From Moraxella sp. K1664 (GTDB taxonomy: Bacteria > Pseudomonadota > Gammaproteobacteria > Pseudomonadales > Moraxellaceae): 64,000 nucleotides of DNA. A program made the position numbers and the translations under genes. Location of the stretch: positions 2,418,001-2,482,000 of the forward strand of contig NZ_CP155576.1 in NCBI RefSeq assembly GCF_039693965.1, read 5' to 3'. Of this stretch, positions 16,103 to 23,712 are shown one piece after another. Under the pieces are notes generated by a model. That model ran no database searches, was not told the origin of the DNA, and saw only the letters and a list, made by a program, of their open reading frames with translations. Positions within the stretch are counted from its first letter, which is position 1. Each line of letters opens with the position of its first letter.

Positions 16103-16267
16103 ATGAAAAAATATCAATGTATCGTCTGCGGTTGGATTTATGATGAAGCCTTAGGCTGTCCCGAAGAAGGCTTACCCGCTGGCACACGCTGGGAAGACAT
16201 CCCAAATGACTGGACATGCCCCGACTGTGGCGTGAGCAAAGAAGACTTTGAAATGGTTGAGATTTAA
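16103..16267 (+). CDS. rubA: rubredoxin
   Basis: A 54-residue one-iron electron carrier. The sequence [18 protein letters not shown] and the later [13 protein letters not shown] give the two CxxC pairs that bind iron, at residues 6/9 and 39/42. The spacing and the aromatic residues around them are standard for rubredoxin. In Pseudomonas and Acinetobacter such proteins pass electrons from rubredoxin reductase to alkane hydroxylase or serve in oxidative-stress defence; no reductase or hydroxylase is adjacent here. An alpha/beta hydrolase gene starts 6 bases after its stop, probably in the same transcript. Confidence 0.93.
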   Translation: MKKYQCIVCGWIYDEALGCPEEGLPAGTRWEDIPNDWTCPDCGVSKEDFEMVEI

Positions 16268-16273
16268 TCATTC

Positions 16274-17278
16274 ATGACCCATTTGCCACCGCCCATCGCC
16301 CACACACCACCGCCAAGCTGGGATAAGTTCAATCAAGACTGGCGAGCGTCCGACCTGTCGCCCCATTTTTATCAAAGCATGGTTGATGTCGGGCGTGGCA
16401 TTACGCTGTGTGTCGAAGCAGGGGGCAATCCTGACCATCCGCCTTTACTGTTCATCACAGGCTTTGGCTCGCAAATGCTGTTTTGGTCGGATACTTTTTT
16501 AAAAAGATTTATGGATGCCGGGTTTTTTGTCATCCGATTTGACAATCGTGATACCGGTCTTTCCACCAAAATCAAGCACCTAACCAAACTGCCCCACACC
16601 AACATCCTAAAAATGATTGCCAAAAACCAAATTGGCTTATCCAACGCCCGTGAAAAAGTCGCCTACACCCTACCCGACATGGCGGACGATGTCGCAGGAC
16701 TAATCGGTGCGATGAATCTAGGCAAAACACATCTGGTCGGGGCGAGCATGGGCGGTATGATTGCCCAAATCGTCTGTGCCAAATACCCCCATTATGCCGA
16801 CAGGCTCGCCCTGCTGTTTAGTAGCACCAACCACCCCTTTTTGGTGCCACCCAAACCCAAAGAATTCTCCACCTTTTTTAAAAAAGCCCAAAGCAACAGC
16901 GAACGGGACATGCTCCGTCATGCGGTGTGGTTCATGACAGCGGTCGGCTCCCCCGGTCACTTAGACATCAAAGGCACTCGCCACATCGCGTCAATCCGCT
17001 ACCATCGCTGTCATCATCCGCTTGGCATGGCACAGCAGATGAATGCCATCCTTGCCACAGGCTCGATTTTCCAGTATACTCGTCAAGTGACCGCCCCCAC
17101 ACTCGTCATTCACGGCAACAAAGACGGGCTACTGCACCAAAGCCACGGCAAACACATCGCCAAAATCATCCCAAACAGCCGATTCGTGGCGGTGGACGGC
17201 ATGGCACACGACCTGCCGGTGTATTATCAGCCGTATTTGGCAAGTTTGATAGTGGGGCATTTGTCATCACAAGCCTAA
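16274..17278 (+). CDS. alpha/beta-fold hydrolase
   Basis: A 334-residue serine hydrolase of the alpha/beta fold. Visible parts are the oxyanion-hole region LLFITGFGSQMLFW, the FDNRDTGLS segment, the nucleophile elbow LVGASMGGMIAQ (serine near residue 158), an acidic residue in LVIHGNKDGLLH and the histidine in VDGMAHDLP near the C-terminus, which together complete a catalytic triad. The GFGSQ...RDTGLS pattern is seen in esterase/peroxidase-like family members, but the substrate cannot be told. No signal peptide. It probably shares a transcript with rubredoxin. Confidence 0.88.
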   Translation: MTHLPPPIAHTPPPSWDKFNQDWRASDLSPHFYQSMVDVGRGITLCVEAGGNPDHPPLLFITGFGSQMLFWSDTFLKRFMDAGFFVIRFDNRDTGLSTKIKHLTKLPHTNILKMIAKNQIGLSNAREKVAYTLPDMADDVAGLIGAMNLGKTHLVGASMGGMIAQIVCAKYPHYADRLALLFSSTNHPFLVPPKPKEFSTFFKKAQSNSERDMLRHAVWFMTAVGSPGHLDIKGTRHIASIRYHRCHHPLGMAQQMNAILATGSIFQYTRQVTAPTLVIHGNKDGLLHQSHGKHIAKIIPNSRFVAVDGMAHDLPVYYQPYLASLIVGHLSSQA

Positions 17279-17335
17279 GCTCCTAGCCCCGTCGGCTACG
17301 TTTTACTACTTTTGCCCCACTTTTTGGAATTTATC

Positions 17336-17938
17336 ATGACCACTGTCTTTATCAACAAGCAAGCCTACCCCATCAACACCATTTACTGTGTCGGACGTAG
17401 CTATGTGGAACATATCCATGAGCTTAACAACGAAATCCCTGCCGAACCATTGGTGTTTTTAAAGCCCAACAGCAGTATCATAACAGGCGATACGCTCACG
17501 TTGCCCGATTTTTCGCAGAATGTCCATCACGAGACCGAACTTGTGCTACTCATCGGCGAAAACAAACAAATCATCGCCTACACGGTGGGGCTTGATTTGA
17601 CCGCCAGAGACGTACAGAGCATCTGCAAAACCAAGGGCTTGCCGTGGCTCAAAGCCAAAGGCTTTAAAGGGGCGTGCTGGCTTGGGGAATTTAAGCCCTT
17701 TATCCAAAAACAGTATCATTTATCCTTAGCCATCAATGGCGAGATTCGCCAAGACGACAGCACCGAAAAGATGATGTATTCGTTTGAGTATTTGGTGGAT
17801 TATTTGGATAATCTGTACGGCATACAAGCAGGCGACATCATCATGACCGGGTCACCAAAGGGCGTGGGAAAACTAGAACGTGGCGATGGCTTGATGGTAG
17901 GGATAGATGATGATAGGTATGAGCTGAGCGTTCAGTAA
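17336..17938 (+). CDS. fumarylacetoacetate hydrolase (FAH) family protein
   Basis: A 200-residue protein of the FAH superfamily, which includes acylpyruvases, oxaloacetate tautomerases and hydratase/decarboxylases of aromatic catabolism. Family signatures include IYCVGRSYVEHIHEL, EPLVFLKPNSS, the metal ligands in HHETELVLLIG and the TAGDxx-like IMTGSPKGVG loop. The start at MTTVFINKQAY follows GGAA at a normal distance. The small size resembles E. coli YcgM-type proteins. No pathway partner adjoins it, so the exact reaction is open. Confidence 0.85.
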   Translation: MTTVFINKQAYPINTIYCVGRSYVEHIHELNNEIPAEPLVFLKPNSSIITGDTLTLPDFSQNVHHETELVLLIGENKQIIAYTVGLDLTARDVQSICKTKGLPWLKAKGFKGACWLGEFKPFIQKQYHLSLAINGEIRQDDSTEKMMYSFEYLVDYLDNLYGIQAGDIIMTGSPKGVGKLERGDGLMVGIDDDRYELSVQ

Positions 17939-17969
17939 TATTAAATCAGTCCCTATGGACTCATTTTTC

Positions 17970-19181
17970 CTAACTCCTCCCCGTACTTAGCCCCGCCTTG
18001 CCATTCTCCCAAATGGTCTTGGCAAGTACACGCCAAGCCGACAGTTTCGGATTGGGCGATTTGCCTTGTCCGATAAGTGCCATCTGGCTCATATACCAGT
18101 CCATTTCTAGCACCGAGCCGATTTTGTCATCAAGCGGTTTAACGCCCGTTTTAATCCGCTCGGTTTGCACCGTTTCATAAGTGCCGTTTTGGATTTGATT
18201 GGGCAAATCAGGCACAAGAGCAAAGGGACGAGCCACGCCCACCATGTCCAAATGACCGCTTAACAGTGCATCATTCATCGCCTGCTCGGAGCGAAATCCG
18301 CCTGTGATGATAAGTGGCACAGAGCAGACCTTGCGAGCCTTTTCAGCATAGTCCAAGAAAAAGGCTTCACGCTCCTTCGTGCTTGGTTTTGCCGTCAGCA
18401 TTTGTGGGCTTTCATAATTACCGCCAGAGATTTCAATAAAATCAATGCCCAGCTCAGACAAGGCTTGCACCACGGCAATGCTCTCGCTTTCATCAAATCC
18501 GCCCTTTTGAAAATCAGCCGAATTGAGTTTTACCCCCACCAAAAAATCTGCTCCGACATTCGCCCGAATGCCTTTATAAATTTTTAATAAAAAATTCATA
18601 CGGTTAGCAAGACTTCCGCCCCATTCATCATCACGGCGGTTGTGGTGTGGCGACAAAAATTGGTTGATAAGATAGCCATGAGCCGAATGAATCTGCACGC
18701 CATGAAAGCCTGCTTGCTCGGCAAGTTTGGCGGTATTGATAAATGCTTGAATTAACTCGTGAATTTCAGAATTTTGCAACTCTCGTGGCGGATTGATAAA
18801 GCCGTCCATGCCGACAAGCGGTACGGCACTTGGAGCGACAGGCGTGGCATTGACCGCTTTGGGCGACTGTTTGCCTGCGTGGTTGATTTGCATGATGATG
18901 AGCGTGTCGTTTTGTTTGCCAGCATTTGCCCATTTTTTGAGCATGGGCAAACTGCTCTCATCGTCCGCCACCACGTCATTGACCGAGCCTTTGCCCTGCT
19001 TGTTTATCATGACATTGCCCGTAACGAGTACGCCCGCCCCGCCCTTCGCCCAAGTGTCATACAGGCGTACAAGCGTGTCGGTTGGCTTGCTGTCGTGGGC
19101 GAGCTGTTCTTCCATTGCCGATTTGAAAAAGCGGTTTTTGGCGGTCGTGCCGTTTGGGAAAGTAAAAGGCTGAAATAGCAT
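17970..19181 (-). CDS. NADH:flavin oxidoreductase, Old Yellow Enzyme family
   Basis: A 403-residue FMN-binding TIM-barrel oxidoreductase. It starts MLFQPFTFPNGTTAKNRFFK, the OYE-type N-terminus, and carries AGFHGVQIHSAHGYLINQFL with the paired histidines that bind substrate, RRDDEWGGSLANRM, and late phosphate-binding elements (GGFRSEQA, MVGVARPFAL). It lacks the C-terminal FeS/flavodoxin extension of 2,4-dienoyl-CoA reductase. Natural substrates of such enzymes are usually unknown activated alkenes. It is divergent from the ATPase gene at 19325. Confidence 0.9.
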   Translation of the reverse strand: MLFQPFTFPNGTTAKNRFFKSAMEEQLAHDSKPTDTLVRLYDTWAKGGAGVLVTGNVMINKQGKGSVNDVVADDESSLPMLKKWANAGKQNDTLIIMQINHAGKQSPKAVNATPVAPSAVPLVGMDGFINPPRELQNSEIHELIQAFINTAKLAEQAGFHGVQIHSAHGYLINQFLSPHHNRRDDEWGGSLANRMNFLLKIYKGIRANVGADFLVGVKLNSADFQKGGFDESESIAVVQALSELGIDFIEISGGNYESPQMLTAKPSTKEREAFFLDYAEKARKVCSVPLIITGGFRSEQAMNDALLSGHLDMVGVARPFALVPDLPNQIQNGTYETVQTERIKTGVKPLDDKIGSVLEMDWYMSQMALIGQGKSPNPKLSAWRVLAKTIWENGKAGLSTGRS

Positions 19182-19324
19182 AAAAGGTCTCTTTTAAGTT
19201 GATATGTTTAAAAACTTAAACCTATTATAAGCGATTTTTTGGGGAAGTCAAGGGGTTGATAGGCTTTATTTTTAGGTGGGTTTTTGTTAAAATATCACAC
19301 AAAATCAAACTCTCAGAGTACAAA

Positions 19325-20233
19325 ATGAAAATTCAAGAAGTGCAAATTGAAGGTCTATTTGGCAAAAAAGACATACTTTGGAAACTCAATCCCCAAGTAA
19401 ATGTTTTGGTTGGGGAAAATGGGAGTGGGAAATCTACAATTTTGTCTATCATTAGATGTGTATTATCTAACGATTTAGACTTTTATGATAGATTTCTCAA
19501 AAACTACTGTACTCACGGAATGCTAATCTTTGAATATGGGGTAAAAAACATCATTTTTCAGCACAATATTGACTTTGAAAATATAACAAGACTAGAAGCA
19601 TCTACACCAGAAGAACTATTAGATTTGGCGAGGCAATACATAAAAGAAAAGACTACTTCTATGCAAATTGCAGGAGAAGTTCCAAACCACCCCACAAAAG
19701 AAGAAAATCTATATATTGACATTATTGAAGCTAATCTAACAAATTCCAACGCCAACCATATTATCCAAAAAAGCAATCAAGAAACAACCAATGCTTTGGA
19801 TATGGAGATTCGTGAAACTATTTATGAATTAAATAAAATTCAATCCAAAGAAGTGATTGATAGATTGATTTTAAGTTTAAATGTCTTTTTTAACCAAATT
19901 GGTAAAAATGTTATTTATCAGGATAATGAGCTAATTTATACCGATATTCAATTGCAAAAACAACTTAATTATTCTGATTTATCATCAGGTGAACGCCAAC
20001 TGATTTATATTTTATTGCGTGTGGCATTAAGTAACCAAGACAAAAATAAAACCGCCATTATTTTAATGGACGAACCAGAGATTTCTTTACATGTAAATTG
20101 GCAAGCGGATTTTATTAAACAATTAACTTTATTAAATCCAGATGCTCAATTTATCATTGTTACACACAGTCCCGCCATTATTATGAATGGCTGGAATGAT
20201 GTTTATGTCAATATGGAAGAAATCACACAATGA
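19325..20233 (+). CDS. AAA ATPase of an ATPase/TOPRIM pair (PARIS AriA-like)
   Basis: A 302-residue ABC/SMC-type ATPase. It starts MKIQEVQIEGLFGKKDI, an N-terminus typical of RecF/OLD-like 'AAA_15' proteins, with Walker A GENGSGKSTIL near residue 37, the signature LSSGERQLIYILL, Walker B AIILMDEPEISLH and the switch histidine in FIIVTHSPAII. There is a small helical insert but no coiled-coil arms or nuclease domain. Its last codons overlap the next gene (ATGA), so the two are coupled. In the PARIS system an ATPase of this class (AriA) holds a DUF4435 toxin (AriB). This protein is shorter than known AriA, so the assignment is tentative. Codon use is markedly AT-rich. Confidence 0.75.
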   Translation: MKIQEVQIEGLFGKKDILWKLNPQVNVLVGENGSGKSTILSIIRCVLSNDLDFYDRFLKNYCTHGMLIFEYGVKNIIFQHNIDFENITRLEASTPEELLDLARQYIKEKTTSMQIAGEVPNHPTKEENLYIDIIEANLTNSNANHIIQKSNQETTNALDMEIRETIYELNKIQSKEVIDRLILSLNVFFNQIGKNVIYQDNELIYTDIQLQKQLNYSDLSSGERQLIYILLRVALSNQDKNKTAIILMDEPEISLHVNWQADFIKQLTLLNPDAQFIIVTHSPAIIMNGWNDVYVNMEEITQ

Positions 20234-21213
20234 ATGTAACATTTTTTGAAAAATATTCACAAGCCTATAACGAGCTATTAGCAGAGTTTGAAAGTAATGA
20301 CAAAAGCAAATTAGGCGTGATTTACATTGAAGACATTACCGATAAGCAATTTTGGCAAAAAATAGCGACAAAACATGAAGTTAAATTATATTCTGAAAAT
20401 GGCACGACCATTACAGGAAAATCAAAATTATTGCAAATTTGTAGTAAAAATCAACTGATAGCAATTGACAGCGATTTTGATTATTTATGCCCCAATCACA
20501 GAGATAAAAGTTTATTAATCAATAACAGTCCTTTTGTTTTGCAAACTTACGCACATGGGCGAGAAAATATTGTATTTTCACCTGATTGCCTAGGTCAAAT
20601 ATTAGATGAAAAATTCCAATTATATTTAGACAATCATAACAATGAGATTGTCAATATTTTTCAGCAATTATCCGAAATTTGGTTTGAGCCTTATCAAAAA
20701 TTTTTATATTTATTTAATCTAAATAAATACGAGCATGATTACTGGGTAGAAAACATTAGATTGAAAGGTAAGGAATGTCAAAACATCACCTTAAACCTTG
20801 ATTTTTCAGATTATAAAGCTAGAATGTTAGCACTAGATACACAATTAAATCAACAAATTGACAATCAAGATGAATTTAATGATTTTTGTAAAGAACTAAC
20901 CAAAAAATCTTTTGAAAAATACAACGTTTGGGCATTTATTCGCTGTCATAACTTTAAAGATAATTTTGTTATACCCTTACTAAAAACAATCATTAAGCAC
21001 AGACAGGATAAAGAACTTGGCGACGTACAGAATAATTATGCACAAAATGAAATCTCTGACAGGAGAAAAGGGGTTACCAATTATTTTAAAGATATTAACA
21101 GTATAGAAACGGTGCTACACCATTATTTTTATGATGTCTATTTTAAAAAAGAAAAGCAAAATCATCAGTTTGTCAGCAAGATTATTAGCGACTATGATGC
21201 CATTATTAAATGA
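20230..21213 (+). CDS. DUF4435/TOPRIM-like partner (AriB-like)
   Basis: A 327-residue protein coupled to the ATPase gene. Its N-terminal part reads like a TOPRIM fold: a glutamate in GVIYIEDITDKQFWQKI (compare the VEGxxDxxF pattern of DUF4435/OLD TOPRIM), a D-x-D in LIAIDSDFDYL, and a later acid-asparagine in AHGRENIVFSP. The C-terminal half is helical and unassigned. By analogy with AriB, it would be a nuclease released on phage attack; this rests on my reading of motifs, not on a database match. AT-rich like its partner. Confidence 0.6.
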   Translation: MNVTFFEKYSQAYNELLAEFESNDKSKLGVIYIEDITDKQFWQKIATKHEVKLYSENGTTITGKSKLLQICSKNQLIAIDSDFDYLCPNHRDKSLLINNSPFVLQTYAHGRENIVFSPDCLGQILDEKFQLYLDNHNNEIVNIFQQLSEIWFEPYQKFLYLFNLNKYEHDYWVENIRLKGKECQNITLNLDFSDYKARMLALDTQLNQQIDNQDEFNDFCKELTKKSFEKYNVWAFIRCHNFKDNFVIPLLKTIIKHRQDKELGDVQNNYAQNEISDRRKGVTNYFKDINSIETVLHHYFYDVYFKKEKQNHQFVSKIISDYDAIIK

Positions 21214-21214
21214 G

Positions 21215-21565
21215 TTACACCCCACCACTCGGACAATACACTCTCATCAGCTCCACCAATTCCCCCAGTCGTTCAATTTCATCTTTCATCGCCAAACTGT
21301 AAAACCGCTCTTTGCCAATCTGCTCCACGCTAACAGCATTGGCGGACAGCATGATTTTTAGATGATGAGACACCGCAGGGCGAGATAGGTGCAGATTGTC
21401 AGTGAGTTGATTGACGTTCATTTTGCCATTATCCAGTAGCAGTTTTAAAATCAAATGGCGGTTTTCGTCCGCCAGCACCGTAAAAATGGGAATGCAGTCT
21501 TTCATGACGGACATGGCATGGTCGGGGCTTGGTTTGGGGGTCGGCTTAATATTTGATTGGGTCAT
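21215..21565 (-). CDS. ArsR-family transcriptional regulator
   Basis: A 116-residue winged-helix repressor. The helix-turn-helix region reads FTVLADENRHLILKLLLDNG ... VNQLTDNLHLSRPAVSHHLK, with the wing around VSVEQIGKERFYSLA, all typical of ArsR/SmtB. No ELCVCDL metal box is present, so it is probably not an arsenic or zinc sensor of the classical kind. It is divergent from the GST-like gene at 21684, with 118 bp between, which is the most likely target. The stop lies one base beyond the DUF4435-like gene's stop, tail to tail. Confidence 0.88.
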   Translation of the reverse strand: MTQSNIKPTPKPSPDHAMSVMKDCIPIFTVLADENRHLILKLLLDNGKMNVNQLTDNLHLSRPAVSHHLKIMLSANAVSVEQIGKERFYSLAMKDEIERLGELVELMRVYCPSGGV

Positions 21566-21683
21566 GGGTGTTGTTTTTGGTTTAAGAGTTTCAACGCATT
21601 ATAAAGCGGACTTGGCGATAATTCAATGATTTATTTGCCAAAACCATGCTATACTAAACCCACACCCACAAAAAGGACACCCC

Positions 21684-22277
21684 ATGCAAACCCTATATAT
21701 CAGCACCACATCGCCTTATACTCGTATGCTTCTTATGATTGCATACACCAAAAACATTGAGCTTGCCCTGCGGTTTGTCGTGCCGTGGGAGAACCCAAGC
21801 GAGCTTGTCGCCGTCAATTCATTTAGCCAAGTTCCTGCGTTGGCGTGGCAAAATGGCGATGTCATCACCGAAACCCCGCTCATCATTCAGGCACTCGCCC
21901 CCGATGTGTACACGGACAACTCCGCCTACAACCTGCCACGCATTGCCAAGGCGTTAGGCATTACCGCACAAGGCGTGCGAGCCTATTCCACTCAAATTTT
22001 TGGCAAAGATACGCCCCACCCTTTTGTGGCACGCTCCACCGATATTTTGACCAGCACTTTGCCTGCCTTGCCTACGCTTTCGGCGGATAGCGATGAATGG
22101 GGCGATAAGCTTTTGCTTTGTTCGCTGATTTGGATTGGCATTCGCCTACCCCATGTCTTTGATACGCTAAGCGATGACAATAAAAAAGCGGTGTCGGCAT
22201 TTAGCCAAACACCACTTATGCAAAAACTCACCACCGAAATGCTAGAAAATATGCCAAAAACGGTGCAGGAGTTGTGA
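21684..22277 (+). CDS. glutathione S-transferase family protein
   Basis: A 197-residue protein with an N-terminal thioredoxin-like GST domain: MQTLYISTTSPYTRMLLM, a cis-proline in SQVPALAWQNGDVITETPLI (the E-T/S of the glutathione site) and an all-helical C-terminal domain. Length is on the short side for bacterial GSTs. AAAGGA precedes the start. The divergent ArsR-family gene may regulate it. Activity and substrate are unknown. Confidence 0.82.
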   Translation: MQTLYISTTSPYTRMLLMIAYTKNIELALRFVVPWENPSELVAVNSFSQVPALAWQNGDVITETPLIIQALAPDVYTDNSAYNLPRIAKALGITAQGVRAYSTQIFGKDTPHPFVARSTDILTSTLPALPTLSADSDEWGDKLLLCSLIWIGIRLPHVFDTLSDDNKKAVSAFSQTPLMQKLTTEMLENMPKTVQEL

Positions 22278-22283
22278 TTTAAA

Positions 22284-22320
22284 AAAATGCAGGGAAAATA
22301 GTCGCCCTGCATTTTATTTT
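22284..22320 (+). terminator. terminator after the GST gene
   Basis: AAAATGCAGGG pairs with CCCTGCATTTT around a 10-base loop and is followed by ATTTTTGG. It lies seven bases after the stop at 22277. Confidence 0.7.
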
Positions 22321-22333
22321 TGGGTTTTGGCTC

Positions 22334-22416
22334 AAAAAGTATGCCACAAGAAAAACCGTTCGTGGTGAGCTTGTCGAACCATGAAAAGGTTTTCTTTCAC
22401 CCTTCGACAAGCTCAG
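22334..22416. repeat. left part of an intergenic repeat split by IS110
   Basis: Begins AAAAAGTATGC and continues to CCTTCGACAAGCTCAG, where the IS110-type element starts. Its other half is at 23657-23691 (GGGCGAACGGAAAACC ... CATACTTTTT). An uninterrupted copy lies at 47102-47217 in the opposite orientation and shows the repeat has AAAAAGTATGC inverted ends. Confidence 0.8.
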
Positions 22417-22479
22417 ATACCATGATACCCCACCTAAGTCAATGGTTTTTTAAGTATCTGGTATCTAGTATCTTACAAA

Positions 22480-23460
22480 CTAACTTAAAGATACTTGTTG
22501 CTCAAAGGATGTTTGGGTTTTGATAACACCAAAACAGATATGTACCAATTTACGCATACAAGCACATAAGGCTTGCATTTTGGTTTTACCGTTTTGTTGT
22601 AATCGTTCATAAAATGCCTTAATGGTGCTATTATAACGAATGGCACTCATTGCAGACATATACAGCTTAGCACGCAAAGAGACTTGCCCTTGTTTGGACA
22701 GTTTGGTTGCTCCCTTAAAGACACCTGACTGTCTTTGTTTGGGTATTAAGCCTAAAAACGAAGCCATCTGTGAGGCTTTTTTAAATTGTTTGGTATGTAT
22801 TAAGCATACCACTTCTTTGGCAATAACAGAACCAATACCGTCAATGGTTTCAAGTAAGGTTTTGTCTTGCTTTAAACTTGGTTGTTTGTCAACAAAGTCA
22901 TCAATGTCTTTGGTGAGTTTGGCAATTTCCTCTTGAAGGACACTGATGACTGTTTGCATGGATGCTTTAACCAAATCGGGCAGATTGGGTGATAAGAGCA
23001 ACTCTTGTCGGTTTTGCTCTCGTTGCAAATCTTCTTTGAGTGCTTCTAAGCGAGCCAATAGAGCTTTTAGCTGTTTGGCTTCAATGCTAGGTGCTACCCA
23101 AACCTCAGGCTTGTGGCTATAACCATACCTTGATAAAATAATGCTGTCTTTTTTATCAGTTTTATGGATTACCCCCAAACTGTCTGCAAATTTGCGGACA
23201 TAGTTAGGATTGACAATGCTTTGCTTGATATTATTATCATCAAGAAACTCACTTAGGTGTTCATGATAAACCCCTGTTGCTTCTAGGATGATGTGTAGCT
23301 CATCAAGATGATTGCTGACATTGGTTTTTAACCAAGCAAGCAGTAAATCAAAGCCTGCTTTGTTGTTGTTAAAAACCTTGGTTTTTACTTTATTTGTGCT
23401 TGGGTTTATAAATGCAACATCAAACTTTGCTTTGCTGATGTCTATGCCAATATAGTGTAT
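22480..23460 (-). CDS. IS110-family transposase (bridge-RNA-guided recombinase)
   Basis: A 326-residue recombinase from MIHYIGIDISKAKFDVAF. The N-terminal RuvC-like DEDD domain shows its acidic residues in GIDISKAKFD, ILEATGVYH and HKTDKKDSIIL. A central helical stretch follows, then the Tnp domain with IDGIGSVIAKEVV and PKQRQSGVFKG, which holds the serine thought to be the nucleophile. In studied members the protein is directed by a structured RNA from its own non-coding end that pairs with donor and target DNA. The reading frame is intact. Confidence 0.93.
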   Translation of the reverse strand: MHYIGIDISKAKFDVAFINPSTNKVKTKVFNNNKAGFDLLLAWLKTNVSNHLDELHIILEATGVYHEHLSEFLDDNNIKQSIVNPNYVRKFADSLGVIHKTDKKDSIILSRYGYSHKPEVWVAPSIEAKQLKALLARLEALKEDLQREQNRQELLLSPNLPDLVKASMQTVISVLQEEIAKLTKDIDDFVDKQPSLKQDKTLLETIDGIGSVIAKEVVCLIHTKQFKKASQMASFLGLIPKQRQSGVFKGATKLSKQGQVSLRAKLYMSAMSAIRYNSTIKAFYERLQQNGKTKMQALCACMRKLVHICFGVIKTQTSFEQQVSLS

Positions 23461-23656
23461 CATCTGTCTCTTGCCTTGTTTATGCAGTGTCTGTTTTAAT
23501 AAACGCACTTAGATACCATTCAGAGTTAAGATGACAAGCAAAGGACACCATCTGAGCACCAGTGTTAAGACACTAAGGGCGAACCCGTGTTCTCTTTGCT
23601 TGTATAACCCAACAACATTCTAGCAGATAATCTAGGTTTGGTGTTGGGTTGATACA
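23461..23656 (-). ncRNA. candidate IS110 bridge RNA
   Basis: The non-coding end, read on the minus strand, folds in three blocks. First comes a 5' hairpin made by TGTTGGGTT and its complement (23599-23658). Next is a loop closed by GCAAAG/CTTTGC that contains GTTCGCCCT (23576-23584, identical to the left target plus core), a small hairpin, and GCTCAG (23552-23557, complementary to core plus right target). Last is a segment with ATGGTATCT (23511-23519), identical to the element's own right end, and ACAAG (23475-23479), which can pair with the element's left end. This is the layout of target and donor guides in IS621-type bridge RNAs. Confidence 0.7.
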
Positions 23657-23691
23657 AGGGCGAACGGAAAACCTAATTTAACATACTTTTT
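23657..23691. repeat. right part of the intergenic repeat split by IS110
   Basis: Starts with the core AG and GGCGAACGGAAAACC and ends ACATACTTTTT, the inverted end matching AAAAAGTATG at 22334. See the left part at 22334-22416. Confidence 0.8.
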
Positions 23692-23712
23692 AGACTACCA
23701 CCCTATTTTGCA

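Larger units (their letters stand above)
22415..23658 (-). mobile_element. IS110-family insertion sequence
   Basis: Comparison with the intact repeat at 47102-47217 fixes both ends. On the minus strand the target reads GTTCGCC-CT-GAGC; here the element lies between GTTCGCC-CT and CT-GAGC, so each junction has one CT core. Length is about 1,240 bp. There are no terminal inverted repeats, as is usual for IS110. The transposase occupies the 3' part and about 196 bp of non-coding sequence precede it, the arrangement of the IS110 group, in which the 5' non-coding end encodes the bridge RNA. Confidence 0.9.

Noticed and set aside
17283-17310. Short hairpin TAGCC/GGCTA after the alpha/beta hydrolase as a terminator
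   Set aside because: The stem is only five base pairs and the T-run is weak, so I did not call it.
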